Positions 24,101 through 35,913 of a stretch of 64,000 bases of DNA are shown here, one piece after another. This DNA is from Arabidopsis thaliana. Taxonomy: Eukaryota > Streptophyta > Magnoliopsida > Brassicales > Brassicaceae. The position numbers and the translations under genes were made by a program. The first letter of the stretch is position 1. Each line of letters begins with the position of its first letter. The DNA is taken from positions 19,205,971-19,269,970 of the forward strand of contig NC_003070.9 of the NCBI RefSeq assembly GCF_000001735.4, in the 5' to 3' direction. The notes under the pieces are model-generated. The model was not told where the DNA came from. It saw nothing but the letters and a program-made list of their open reading frames with translations, and searched no databases.

Positions 24101-26389
24101 AGGAATAAGTAAAACTGTGAAGTTGGAGGCTCTAAGTTCCAGGGAAATTCCATCGTCGTTGTGCTAGCTTTAATGGGTGTTACAGCTGTTTTCATTACAC
24201 GTTGGGGTAGATCATAATCATTAGAAACGTTTATTTGGAGATTCGTAGTTAAAATCTGCCAATCCTGGTAAGGTAGGATTTGTTTCCATATGCGATCGTG
24301 GACATCATCGGGGTACCTGGCACAAACTTACATTAAACATAATATGTTTGTCTACTCTAGAGCAAAAAATATAATGATCAAGCAAGCGATTCTTACTCTA
24401 TATAGCCCTTTAAATTGCTATAATAAACCCGAAAAAGATAGTTGAGGGAGCCACTTTCGTTGGTGTATATATCGTCGGCCAATGGTCGTAGTTCCAATGT
24501 ATTTATATAAGGTATACTTGTACCTGTCTTAACAAGACACACTTGCAAAGTGTTTGATTTCGATACGTGGAGGATCTCCTTGATAGTGTTATCAGTATTC
24601 ACCGTGATCCACATATTTGGGCCGATGTAAAGATCAAAATCCGGGATGACATTACGACCATCATAGTTTCCATAGAGAAAGGTTGGCTTGATTAGATACT
24701 TTGTTCCCCTTGTGACATTCAGACTGAAACAATTTCTTACTCCATCAGGAAAGTATCTTAGCGTCCGCTCCGGTTTCTTGTATAATGACTCGAGTTCCTT
24801 GGTGATTTTACCAATTTTCCCGCTCTGGACGAAACCATCGTCTGACGTATATGTTAGACCGGTCGAGGATTCTTTGTAAGGAGAGCCTTGAATTGACAAA
24901 CCACAATCCAAATTGATGAATCCTATAGTATGTAGGAGACTACATTAATAGGCGATTATTAGGTTCCTATGACTAAAGAATACGCAATAAGTATTAGGAA
25001 AATGACAAGTAGTGAACATTGAACAATAGTGGATTTTGAGCATTTTGGACGATGTTACCGCTTTCTTTATTTTCTTTGTTTTGACTGAAAATTTTACCTC
25101 TTTCACTTTCGGACGAGTGTTTTTCTTTTACTGCAACGTGTTATTTGTTTTACTTATAATATCTAACTAGATAAGAACTCGCACAATTTGTGCGGAATAA
25201 AACAATTCAAGTAAAATTATTATTTATGATCCATAACATGTAATTAAAGTTTTTTTTATTATAAGAATATGTTTTACCTATAAATATTTGAACATGGAAT
25301 AAAACTTCAACGTGATGGAGAAAGTATTGACAAAATGTTACCATTTATGATAATATGTCTTTCTATGTTTTTAAGAATCAAATTCATATCTTTTATGTTT
25401 TATCAAGTAATCATAACCTTTGTTTTATGTTTCTTATAAAGAAAGGATTAGTTACTTGATTATTTTGCTTAAGGTTGTGTAATATATTTATTTTGGAAAG
25501 ATTAGATTGCTTAATTGTTACTCTTTATTAGAATTTTGTATATAAGACTAATGGCAAAATCTGTAAATAATCTAGTAAAAGTTGGATAATTATTGAAATT
25601 GGCGAAGAATCATTGCGAGAGCAACATGTTAGCATGACATTCTCGTTAATAACAAATCAAAATAAAATTTGTGTGTTTTAAGTGTTTCTCTATTAATATA
25701 TTGGAGATTTGTCAAATATAGTTTTGATAAAAGTTTTTGACTTTTTGTTCATGTCATTTAAGTGTTGCAGAATATGTCATTTTTTTTTTACTGTACCTGT
25801 TTCTATATATGGACATCTAATTTATTAAATCGATATCTTTTTTATAATTGATGTTTTAGGATTGTGTACAAATTAAAAATCAATTATTTTTTTTTTCTAA
25901 ACTAAAACATCAATTATGTACCATCTAAGAATATAACCAATAATAAAAAAAAAAAATCTGCACATGTTAATTAATTTTGTATTAAAAACTGAAAACATCA
26001 TATAATTTAGAACAAATTATTTTCTTTAAATCATCAATTATAAAGTGGAGGGGGTATCTATTTTTTTTTTTTTTGGAGGGAGTATCTATCTACGCCACAT
26101 AAATATGTGATCTTTATATATTCAGAATTACTATATGCAAGCACGCTAAAACCAATTTTCCTAAATAAATCTGGTTTAGAAGTGCATTTAATAATATATA
26201 ATGTGTTGTGTTTTGCCAATAACTAACCTAAAAAAAATCTTTGTATTTTGTCATTTATTCACTTAACTTTAAATCAATATCACTACGATAAACAAATATG
26301 GGTACAGGTTACGTACCTATTGGGTCCTGAGCTTGAACAAGATGTAGTATAAGGGAAAAAATCACAAAGAACAAACAATGTCTCTCCAT
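21149..26389 (-). CDS. Malectin-like LRR receptor kinase (At1g51810-like)
   Basis: Thirteen exons: 26317-26389, 24397-24922, 23835-24316, 23496-23640, 23350-23421, 23175-23246, 23031-23102, 22763-22947, 22435-22670, 22217-22343, 21901-21966, 21612-21801, 21149-21518; 2616 nt, 871 residues. Signal peptide MERHCLFF...VQAQDPIG, malectin-like domain, WQGDPC, three LRR exons, helix, intact kinase (GKGGFG, VAVKM, HRDVK, DFG). Two oddities. The first intron is 1394 bp against about 95 bp in SIF3, because it contains a Helitron end (25167). The C-terminal tail lacks 13 residues that the SIF genes have between SESSR and EVSMTF, in an otherwise alignable last exon. The activation segment reads GTIGYLDPE rather than GTPGYLDPE. 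Confidence 0.88.
25167..26200 (-). mobile_element. Helitron (non-autonomous) in intron 1; 5' end uncertain
   Basis: Read on the - strand, an inverted repeat CGCACAAATTGTGCG (25178-25192) is followed after about seven bases by CTAG (25170-25167) and then T. This is the canonical Helitron 3' end: hairpin, CTRR, T of the target. The 5' end is less clear; a TATATTATTAAATGCACTTC-type start near 26198 resembles Arabidopsis ATREP ends but lacks the expected TC. The intron is about 1.3 kb longer than in paralogues, which fits an insertion of about 1 kb. No coding capacity is seen. Confidence 0.6.
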
Positions 26390-27940
26390 TTTTCTGCTTG
26401 ACTTTCTAAAAGGAGATTTCAACATTTAACAAACTGAGATTAGCTTTCAATTTATAATATCAATCCATGGATATTATATGAGCCACTTCCCAAATGGGAA
26501 TATTAAAAAAAAAAAACTAACACACTGATGAGTTATTAAAAATACGAAATTCCTTGTGCAACCTGATAACGGCAGAGAGCAAAATGGGAGAAATTTAATC
26601 TTCAACGATGACACAAAGTAGTGCTCGAAGATTATCTCATGTCCACATTAATAGAAGACCATTGACTCATTGAACAATTATGTTCCAGCTACTTCTTCCT
26701 TCTAAATCCCTCACGTTTATTCCTAGGCTTACACGTTGTACTTGTTCTCAGATTAAAGGCCATCCATCTCCATTAACCTAACTAAACCAAATTGAACCGA
26801 TCGATGTGAACATTTTTTTAATTTTATATTTGTAGAATATATTTTACTTTGCTTTCCAAAATACAAATGCAAGCAGCAGGATCTCCTTCCATTTTTATGT
26901 GGCATAAATATGGAAAAATGTACACGTTAAATGTAACAGTAAATGCAAACGAACGAATGATTAAGGTCTTTATTAGGGAAAAAAAACAAATGATCATGTC
27001 TTAACCTAAACCGAAGCGACACCATTCTAATTTAGAAAATGTATAATCCTACTTGTAGTTGACAACAGCATAAAACTAGAAAACTAGGCAGATAAAGTTT
27101 CTGACAATATGCACGAAGACGTGGAACACTTGGGGTTTTCTATGCATTTTACAATTTTTGCCGGACACATGTTGTCTTTTTAATATATTTTTCATAATGA
27201 ATTAAGGCTTAATTATCTCGCAAATTTTTTTCTAAACAGATGCATTCATTGTAAACAAGTTTTCTTGTGGAATATAATTTTACATTCTTTCAAAAAAAAA
27301 AAGAATTAAGGCTTAATTATCTCGCAAAATTTACAAACTTTGAGGTTTTCTACACACCTTTTTCAAAATTAACAAATCCGTACACATATAAGAATCTCGT
27401 ACAGGTTTGGGATAGAAAACTATTGTGCCATGCTGGTGCCATTAAGTAAGTCAACTTCATCTTCCTCTCGTGTACTGTCAACCTTCCTAGACTCCTATAG
27501 TTTTAATCTATGTTAAAATATTTTGAGGATTATGTACGACAATAAAAAAATAATGTACGGCAGGTTAGGAAAATAGGTTTTAAGTGTTTGAAAATGTCAA
27601 TTACATGTAGACATTGGTATATTGAGAGATTACGAGCTCTCAATAGTTTTTCAAGAGAGACACTGGAACGTGCATACAACTTTCAAACGCTAACTCCGTC
27701 ATGATTTTGTTTTCGTTTTTAAATTTTCAGAATTGGGATGTTTTGGTTAACGCAAACCTTGATGTTGAGGAAAAGGAGATTATGAATTGTAGCGGTTTCT
27801 CTTGGTCTAAAACGTTATAAAGCAATTTTCGTGATTGTTGTCAAACGCTAGCAACTGCAGAGCCTCTCCATTCTGTTTTCATCAAATCACTCTGTTTGAT
27901 ACCGAGACTCTATTTTGCTGTAATTTATCTTTAAATTTGC
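26390..27940. other. Intergenic region upstream of the At1g51810-like gene
   Basis: Presumably contains the promoter at its left side. An imperfect 25-30 bp direct repeat (ATTAAGGCTTAATTATCTCG) occurs at about 27203 and 27305. No gene is supported. Confidence 0.4.
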
Positions 27941-27950
27941 CCATTCAATT

Positions 27951-28091
27951 TTTTTTAGGTTATAGCCCGTAATCTCCACAGACCTGAAACAATAGCATGT
28001 AATATTAGTTTCGTCCCGAACATCACTCGAATCTGCGACTTCTAAATTTCGCCTAAAACTTTTACCAGTTGAGCTAACGACACATGGTTGT
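27951..28091 (-). mobile_element. tRNA-derived SINE with target-site duplications
   Basis: On the - strand the 141-bp body starts at 28091. It has an A-box-like TTAGCTCAACTGG (28077-28065) and a B-box-like AGATTCGAGTG (28034-28024), and it ends in an A-run (T-run 27951-27956 on +). It is flanked by perfect 10-bp duplications, CCATTCAATT at 27941-27950 and 28092-28101. Internal pol III promoter boxes, an A-tail and direct repeats together define a SINE. The ORF at 27887-28099 is a shadow. It is not a tRNA gene: it has no acceptor stem. Confidence 0.8.
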
Positions 28092-28101
28092 CCATTCAAT
28101 T

Positions 28102-28746
28102 ATGAATACAAAGTCCTTGTCTCTTCTTTTCTTTCCTCAGATACAATAACTTTTACTTTTCATCTTCACATTCTAATTGTAGAGAATAGTTGGTTAAATA
28201 TTGGGTTAAATTATATTTGGTATAGTGTAAATACACAATTAATAAATTAACCACAAATATATAAACCAAAATAAGAAAACACTCTTATATTTATTTGTAA
28301 ATCACTCACAATACAAAGTTTATAACTTAATAACAAATACACTCAAATCTCACACCACTCTTTATTTTTCTCAAACCTCACACTCTATTTCTACGTTGCA
28401 TGATATTGCAACTTCTCTCTCTCTCTTGTATTGTATGTTATGGGATGATTGCTCTCGTTTAATTCCTCTCAATTTATAGAGAGTTCGCAACCTACTTTTG
28501 TTGACTAAATGAGCAACCACCACTTCTTATTTTCAACAATAAACACTACTTAAATATTCAACAAAAAACACTGCTTTGACTAAAAGTTACCGCATGTGAA
28601 AGTGATGATGCAATTCTTTCAACACTAATATCTCAGCGGAATTTAAACTGAAGTATCACACTAAGACAAAAAAAGATTTTGTGTAACATGTATTAATATG
28701 GAGTTTATAGCTCGATATATAACAAAGATGATCAATATATTATTTA
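28102..28746. other. AT-rich DNA between the SINE and the Helitron
   Basis: A CT-rich run (CTCTCTCTCTCTTG) is near 28415. The right edge (28700-28746) is inferred to be the original downstream flank of SIF4, separated from the gene by the Helitron. No gene is seen. Confidence 0.45.
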
Positions 28747-28980
28747 CTAGAAGTTATCCACGCGATGCGTGGATTTTATATTCGGTTTTAGTTTTGAATA
28801 TAGAATAATATTTATATTAAATATCTACACATTTTTAGCATGTCAAGCACACCACTATACATTAACAGTTTACCCAAAAGTAATTGTAACTACACTGCCA
28901 ATCTAGAGAAAAATATAGAAAAAATGTTTGTCTCATATTTCGTAAAAAGATACATTTTATTTAATCTTGATAAAATATAT

Positions 28981-29668
28981 AATTAAACCTCAATTTAAAA
29001 TATAATTAAGGATACAATGTATATAGATAAAAGACCGCACATGATGGCTTCTCAAATACTCTTATATAAAAAATCTTAAAATTTAGGAAAAGATAAACTT
29101 GGAAAACATAAATATTAAATCATTTCAATATGTGACTCACATAAAAGAATCTAATTTTTTTGCATCAATATAATAGAGTCTTTTATAATGTATTATTTGG
29201 TCCTAACTTTTTTTTAATGTGTATATAACATAGATTATTGTAATTTGTATTATAGGGCCTTTCAATAATTTTGACTTATAGGTTTTAAAACAATGATTGG
29301 AAAGATCATTAAATAAACGATAGAAAAATTAAACAACCTAAATTTAAAATATAATTAAGGATATAGTGTATATAGATAAAAGACTGTACATGATGACTTC
29401 TCAAATACTCTTATATAAAAAAAAACTAAAATTTAAGAAAATATAAACTTGGAGAAGATAAATCTTAAATCATTTCAATATGTCACTCATATAAAAGAAT
29501 CTATTTTTTTTGCTTCAATATAATAGAGTCTTTTATAATGTATTATTCGGTCTTAAATATAGTTTTCTAATGTGTATTATAGACATAGATTTTTGTAATT
29601 TGTATTATAGAGACAATTATTGGAAAGGTCACTAAATGTAAGTAATGATAGAAAACAATTAAACAATT
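28981..29668. repeat. Tandem duplication of about 345 bp
   Basis: Two diverged copies, about 28981-29327 and 29328-29668, share long stretches such as AAAATATAATTAAGGATA and GACTTCTCAAATACTCTTAT or close variants. They lie inside the Helitron 28747-31430. Confidence 0.75.
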
Positions 29669-29795
29669 TCCTAATATGAGTGAACTAATGTTGATCATGT
29701 CTTCTTCAGAAACTAAGAATTGAGCTTCCTTATACTAAAAAACAGAAAAAATTAAGTTTTGTTTTAGAGAGCATATAAGTCAACAAAATTTGGCA

Positions 29796-30012
29796 CTCCC
29801 TCCGTTTCACAATATAAGTTGTTTTAGACCAAATTTTTTGTTTCACAATATAAGTTGTTTTCAAGTTTCTATGCAAATTATATATTACTTTAATACTTTA
29901 TGATTATTTATATTCTACAGTTTCTTTTATAATTGGCTGAACTTTTTAAAAGTAAATATTTTTAATTTACGTGCTTTTAGCTAAAATAATTTATATCGTG
30001 AAACGGAGGGAG
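29796..30012. mobile_element. Stowaway-like MITE
   Basis: The left end CTCCCTCCGTTTCAC (29796) pairs with the right end GTGAAACGGAGGGAG (ending 30012). The CTCCCTCCGT terminus is typical of Tc1/mariner Stowaway MITEs. The expected TA duplication is TA on the right and CA on the left, one mismatch. A partial second copy of the left end (about 29838-29865) follows the first. It is 217 bp and nested in the Helitron. Confidence 0.7.
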
Positions 30013-30296
30013 TAACTATTTATAGCGATATTGGGTAAATGAATGATAATTTTGATTTAAAAATTTTAAAATATAAATAGAAGGTATAAATAATTTGAAT
30101 TTAATTTAATTAACAAAGATAATATTTAATTTGGAAAGACAAATAAATAGTTATATAATTATTGTGGTCATACCTGTTATTATCGCTCCATCATTTTTTG
30201 AGACTTAACTAAAACGCTTGCCTCAATTTTTGTATTTTATGAATGATCAAAACTTTGATTCTTGTTTTCTCTTGCAATTGACTCTACTATCCATAG

Positions 30297-30800
30297 TATG
30301 GTAGCTTTTTCTTTCATATCCATTTAAATGGTTTAAAGTGCATTTGATGCCTACCAAAAAGAAAAACTATCAAAAATATATAAGTAAGACTCAATATAAC
30401 TATTTTAGAAACTTAGTATGCTAACTTTTTCTTTCATATCCATTTAAATGGTTTAAAGTGCATTTGATGCCTACCAAAAAAAAAACGAACAAAGATATAT
30501 AAGTAAGACTCAATATAACCATTTTAGAAACTTTAAACAATGTGAAATCATTTACAAAAACTTACAAAAAAAAACGAAATCTGAAAGCTATTATGAGTCC
30601 AAACCTTAAATGAAGGAGACAAAATGATAAGGTTGAGACTCTTGCCCGTTTTGCCTCTTCTTTCATATACATTTATGGTTTGAAGTGCATTTGATGCCTA
30701 CTACAAAAAAAAAAAAGAAAAAAAAAGTTCTCGATTTACATTTAGAACAAAACAAAAACATGTAAGTAAGACTCAATATAACCATTTTAGAAACTGAAAT
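30297..30800. repeat. 120-bp tandem repeat, two exact-period copies plus a diverged third
   Basis: Copies at 30297-30416 and 30417-30536 share TTTTTCTTTCATATCC, GCATTTGATGCCTACC and GTAAGACTCAATATAAC at an exact 120-bp offset. A diverged copy follows at about 30655-30800. All are inside the Helitron. The ORFs at 30663-31002 are shadows of this repeat. Confidence 0.8.
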
Positions 30801-31436
30801 CATTCTCAAAAAACAAAAGAAAAAGAAAAAAAAACTGAAAGCTAATATGAGTCCAAACCTTAAATGAAAGAGACAAATTGATAAGGTTATGACTCTTGCC
30901 GTAAACATTGGTGATACCGTAAATGTTGGTGATACAGCAAGCCATCTTCCATTTTTCTTTCAGTAATTGAGTAACTTCAATTGTCAAAGGAAACAAACGC
31001 ACTTGTGAATATGTGTGTGTTGTATCTGTGTAAATATTTGCTATTTATATTAGAGAAAATATTTTAATTAATTATTGTTTAAAAGAACTAAAAACGGAAA
31101 AAAAACTCTTATAAAATTGGAGAACTATTTATAGTTGTTAACTATTAATGTGCAGTCTAAAACATAATATCATGTCAAAATTTAAAAGATTTGATTTTGT
31201 AATTAGTTAAGAGAGTTGCAATTATGGTAAAAAAAAAATCATTTCAAATTGTAGTTTAATATGTAGTAATTTTATAGTTTATGACTATTTTTCTAAATAT
31301 ATGATATATCTATTAATAAATTATTTTAGTCAAACTACAATTAATGATAAATACACGTGTCATCAAAGTAAAGTGCCAAATGTCGCATTGGTAGGCAAAG
31401 TTTGAAAAAACCTTCTCTTATTATATAAGATGCAAA

Positions 31437-34400
31437 CTATCGAGCGTTTGGGCTCACTTCAGTACCAAACGTCAAGCTCACTTCTATAGAACTCTTTGAT
31501 TCCATGTCCCGACTTGCTCCTCCCCTTGCATTTTCAGAAGCCAGACACTCGTTCAATTCAATAACAACTTGGGACATGGTCGGTCTTCTCGCTGAAGAAT
31601 GATTTAGACAACTCATTGCTAGTTCAACAGCTTTCCAAACAGAACCGGAATCATAATCTTCATTGAGACTTGGATCCATAATGCTTTGGATGTCTCCTTT
31701 TGTAAGCATTACTCCTACCCATTCTCCTATGTGTGGCTTTTCACGGCTTTGGTCGATCACATGTCGGTTTGTGATAATCTCCAACAATAGAATCCCAAAA
31801 CTATAAACATCACTCTTTTCTGTCAACCAATTTGTTCTATGGTATCTGGAAAACAAAATATTATAACTTTTTTTTTGTCAAGTTTCTTTATTACTAAAGA
31901 AAAAAAGTATTTCTTAAGCAGTAATACTTACTCAGGATCGAGATATCCAGGAGTTCCAGCAACAACTGTTGATACATGAGTTTCACCTTCGATCAGGAAT
32001 GATCTCGAAAGCCCAAAATCCGCAAGTTTGGCCTCAAAGTGTTCGTTCAACAATATATTTGTAGTTTTGACGTCCCTATGTACCATTGGTGGTTTGCAAC
32101 CATTATGCAAGTACTCGAGTCCTAGGCCACAACAATAATTTTAATTAATACAAAAAAACAAAAATTGAAAAATACAAGGGGGCAATCTCTAAACAAACCT
32201 TGTGCAGACTCGATGACTATTTTTAGTCTAGTTCCCCAATTCAAAATAAAGCGGTTACGTGTTCCTGTTTATTCAAAGAACATATTATTGTCAAAGTCTT
32301 ATGTTTTACCTCAAGACAACAACAAACAAAAAACACACTTTTGTTTTCTACCTGACATATGTTCTTTTAGATCTCCATTGGCCATGTATTCATAGATAAG
32401 AGCCAAGTTATCTCCTTCGTCGCAGTACCCAACAAGACCAACCAAGTTCTTGTGATGAACTCTAAGAAGAAGTTCTACCTAAACACCAAACCATAACTCA
32501 CATGTTCAAGGTTTAGAAATAGTTGAGTCATTGACGTGTTTCTCTGAGAAAGTGATAAATGTGAGAGTTTACCTCAGCTTTGAATTGTTTATATCCTTGA
32601 GACGATGAATGGGAGAGTATCTTAACAGCTACTTGCTCTGTACCGTTCACGAAACCATGATAAACCATTCCAAACCCTCCTTTCCCAAGGATTCTTTGGA
32701 AGTTATTTGTCATTATCACAACTTGTGAATAAGAAAACCTTCTATTTTTCGTTACGATTGCCGGTTCAGATGATCTAGGCAATCTACCATCTGATGCTTG
32801 CATATAAGATGGTGGTGGCCCTAAGGTTTCAAGCGAAAAATGTAGTAAGACTTGGTACTTAAATTTGATATTTATGTATGTGATGTTAACAAAGGAATGA
32901 AGTTTGAGCTTATTGATAATATACCTTCAACTTTTGGTGACCTTTTCTTTCTAAGAATTAGAAACAGAACCAATGCACCTATAAGAACAGCTATTGAAGC
33001 AATTGATGCAACAACTGGCACTATGACACTCTTTTTCTTATGTCCATCCTCTTTTTTCTTGACACAAGAACCCGTTGTGCAAAGAATATGAGGATTGCCT
33101 TCGACACTGCAAAATGTAAGTATTAAAGATACCCGATTGCATCAATCGCCATGATAACATTCAAAAGAAAGAAAAAGTTAGTTTACTTTAACTTCATTCC
33201 TTTCTTCTGAAGAAGTGAGGGAGGAACTGAGCCACTTAGATTATTACCACTTAAGTTTCTGTTGGGATCAAAAAGAGTCAAAAATATTTTAACCAAAAGT
33301 TAACCAAGTAAAAAAAAAAAACAATTTGCAGTGTCCCAATATAAACTCACATGACCAAGAGTGATTTTATGTCAGCTAAAAACTCAGGTACTTCTCCAGT
33401 CAAATTATTATCTGACAAGTCCCTGCACAAAGAAGAACGAGCCCATCAAATATGATTCATATTATAAGGCAAAGAGAGTTGATGTTTGGTGACGAAAAAA
33501 AAAAAAAAAAAAAGTTGATGTTTGGTTAGCCACAAATATACTTACAATATTTGCAGGTGAGTAAGATTCTTAATGGCTTGCGTGATGATCCCAGTTAATC
33601 CACTTGAAGATAAGTCTCTAGAGACAAAAAAAAAAAAGTGTGAGATAACAGTTTGAAATTGACATGATTAGAAATTAATAAAAATTGTATTATCTTACAA
33701 GGAAGTGATTATCGGTGGCGTAGAAATATCCGAGTTTTTGCAGTTTAGACCATCCCACAATAACTGTTTGGGGACACATGGATCTCCTTGCCAACTAATT
33801 CTACTCAATCCATAAGTACCTTGAACATTCTTGATCCCAGCAACTGTAAAGTTTGATGATGTCAAAAATCAAAACATAAAACGTTAAGATTTGTAGATAA
33901 GATAAAGAATCTAAATATCGACCTACCATCATTTTCATTTGTCTCCATTTGCGGGAAATCAATCACGGTGAAAGCTTCGATAGCATTAAGTAAAGGAGGA
34001 AGCGTAGATTTCAGCGTCTTCACAACCTGCAAAATGCATCTCCCTCCATCGCATTGCCCTGGGCTTAAGTCGACTATGGATGCGGTTTTTAGCGGTATAG
34101 GACTAAAAGGTCCAAAAGTATATTCTCCATTCAGTGTCACATTGAACTCCCTTGTCTCGTTTGCCCTTAGAGCCTGAATCTCTGCAATGTGTACGTAAGA
34201 GTAAAACTGTGTAGTAGGGGGCTCTACCGTCCATGTAATGTTCAAGGTGTCGTTAGCCTTAATTGGCGTTGCGGCTTTTGCCATTACACTTTGTGGTAGT
34301 TCATAAGTAATACTTGTGTTCACTTTGAGATTTGTAGTTACTTGTGTCCATGAGTCGTCGAAGAGCGGGTACCATTTACGGTCATAGACATCATCCGGGA

Positions 34401-35913
34401 ACCTGCACAATCATGTATGTATATGACATAACTAATCTGACATATGGCTTTCTATGGTTTCAAACGCACCAGTTATTGACATGTGAAATATTGTTTTAAT
34501 ATTATTTTGTCAAGAAGTATAATTTATTTTAAATAATTTAAGAAAATATATAGTAATTGTCAACACAAAATAATATAATGTTGCACATTTTTTTTTTTTT
34601 TTTTGTTGCTATTTTTGTATGAATGTAAAATTCTATTCACCAAAATAACTAAGGAGGGGTTATTGGTTTATAGATTTATAAGGAATTGGAAATCCAAACA
34701 AAAATCATTTGTTATTCAATATTGATTTTAAAATTCTAATTAAAATCATGTGTTATTGATTCGATGATTTATAAATACTAGTTAAAATTCTTTGTTATTC
34801 GTTTAGTCATTTGTTTTTGGATTTGAGAATCCAAATTATGTTTTAAATAGAATTGAATGGATTTGAAAGAGAAAAATAGAAAGATTCAAATATATGGGTA
34901 AACACATATTATTTCAAAATCCATATATCTTGATTTCATAATTAATAGAAATTTTCAAATTCTATATAAATTTAGAAATCAATCAACCAATAACACCCCC
35001 TAAAATACAAAAAATGCATCTTTGGTTGAAAGAATTTTTAAGAAAAAAAACAATTATTTTTGCAATAAATGCATCCGATGCATATTTTTGCAGTTTTTGC
35101 TAAACGAAAAATTTCAATACAAAAACTGCAAAAATAAATTTTAGATAATAAATGTATGAAAACAACTAATCGAGACATATGCTTATATAACATGAAATTT
35201 TCATGGGAGCTTACCTTATACGAGTACTTGAATTGCTAATATACCCTCTGAATAAATACTTCAGTGAACCGCTTTGAGTAACGTACATATTTTTCTTCAT
35301 CGGTCGTAGCTCCAACATATTTATAAAAGGTATACTTATTCCCGTCTTAACAAGACACACCTGTAAAGAGTTGGATCTGGTCACAAGGATTATTTCCTCT
35401 ATAGTGTCATTGCTACTCACCGTTGTCCACAAATTCGGACCGAGATAAAGGTTGAAGTTTGGCCCAACATTAAGACCATCGTAATTCCCATATACAAATG
35501 TGGCCTTGATTAAATAGTTGGTGTCGCTGGTGACATTTAGATTGTAGCAGTTTCGTACTCCCTCTGGAAAGTATCTCAGTGTCAAAGTCGGCTTATCAAC
35601 GAGTGGTTCAAATTCTTTGGCGAGTCTACCGGTTTTGCCACTAGCTACTAAATCGGCATCTGATGTATATGTTAAACCCGTTTGTGGTGCATCGTAAGGA
35701 GACTCAAGAAGGGATAAACCACAATCCACACTAATGAATCCTAATAAGACAATAGATGAAAAAATATAAACGTTTCATCTAAGAAACCGTTGAAGGTTGA
35801 ACAACACTTATATAGATTAAAACAACAAATTTGTGCATACCTGTTTGATTTTGAGCTTGAACAAGATGAAATATCAGCAAATAGGTGGCAATAAACACAA
35901 AATGTCTCTCCAT
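31437..35913 (-). CDS. SIF4: Malectin-like LRR receptor kinase (SIF4 / At1g51820-like)
   Basis: Thirteen exons: 35841-35913, 35215-35740, 33927-34402, 33699-33843, 33546-33617, 33351-33422, 33187-33258, 32925-33106, 32573-32820, 32352-32478, 32199-32264, 31932-32121, 31437-31845; 2658 nt, 885 residues. Signal peptide MERHFVFI...VQAQNQTG, malectin-like domain, WQGDPC, three 72-nt LRR exons, helix, and an intact kinase (GKGGFG, VAVKI, HRDVK, DFG). The intron 34403-35214 holds a Harbinger-type MITE. The stop TAG (31439-31437) is followed by only six bases before a Helitron, so the native 3' UTR has been displaced. Symbol recalled, not verified. Confidence 0.9.
34653..35000. mobile_element. PIF/Harbinger-type (Tourist-like) MITE in a SIF4 intron
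   Basis: A 348-bp element. Its ends, GGAGGGGTTATTGG and the reverse complement of the right end, GGGGGTGTTATTGG, match at 12 of 14 positions and extend further as looser inverted repeats. It is flanked by TAA at 34650-34652 and 35001-35003. A 3-bp T[A/T]A duplication and G-rich termini are typical of Tourist-like MITEs. No coding capacity. Confidence 0.75.

Larger units (their letters stand above)
28747..31430 (-). mobile_element. Complete non-autonomous Helitron abutting SIF4
   Basis: On the - strand it starts TCTTATATAATAAGAG at 31430 (preceded by A) and ends with a hairpin TCCACGC-ATC-GCGTGGA (28773-28757) and CTAG at 28750-28747 (followed by T). These are the Helitron hallmarks: 5' TC, 3' hairpin plus CTRR, insertion between A and T. 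The first 90 bp match the Helitron in the SIF1 intron. It encodes no Rep/helicase. It contains two tandem duplications and a Stowaway-like MITE. Its 5' end lies 6 bp from the SIF4 stop codon. Confidence 0.85.

Noticed and set aside
28024..28077. Functional tRNA gene on the - strand
   Set aside because: A and B boxes exist but there is no acceptor stem or anticodon arm; the A-tail and target duplications show a SINE.
27887..28099. 70-codon ORF on the - strand
   Set aside because: Lies across the SINE and its flank; no protein character.
30663..31002. Overlapping - strand ORFs with Phe runs
   Set aside because: Produced by A/T homopolymers and the Helitron tandem repeat.
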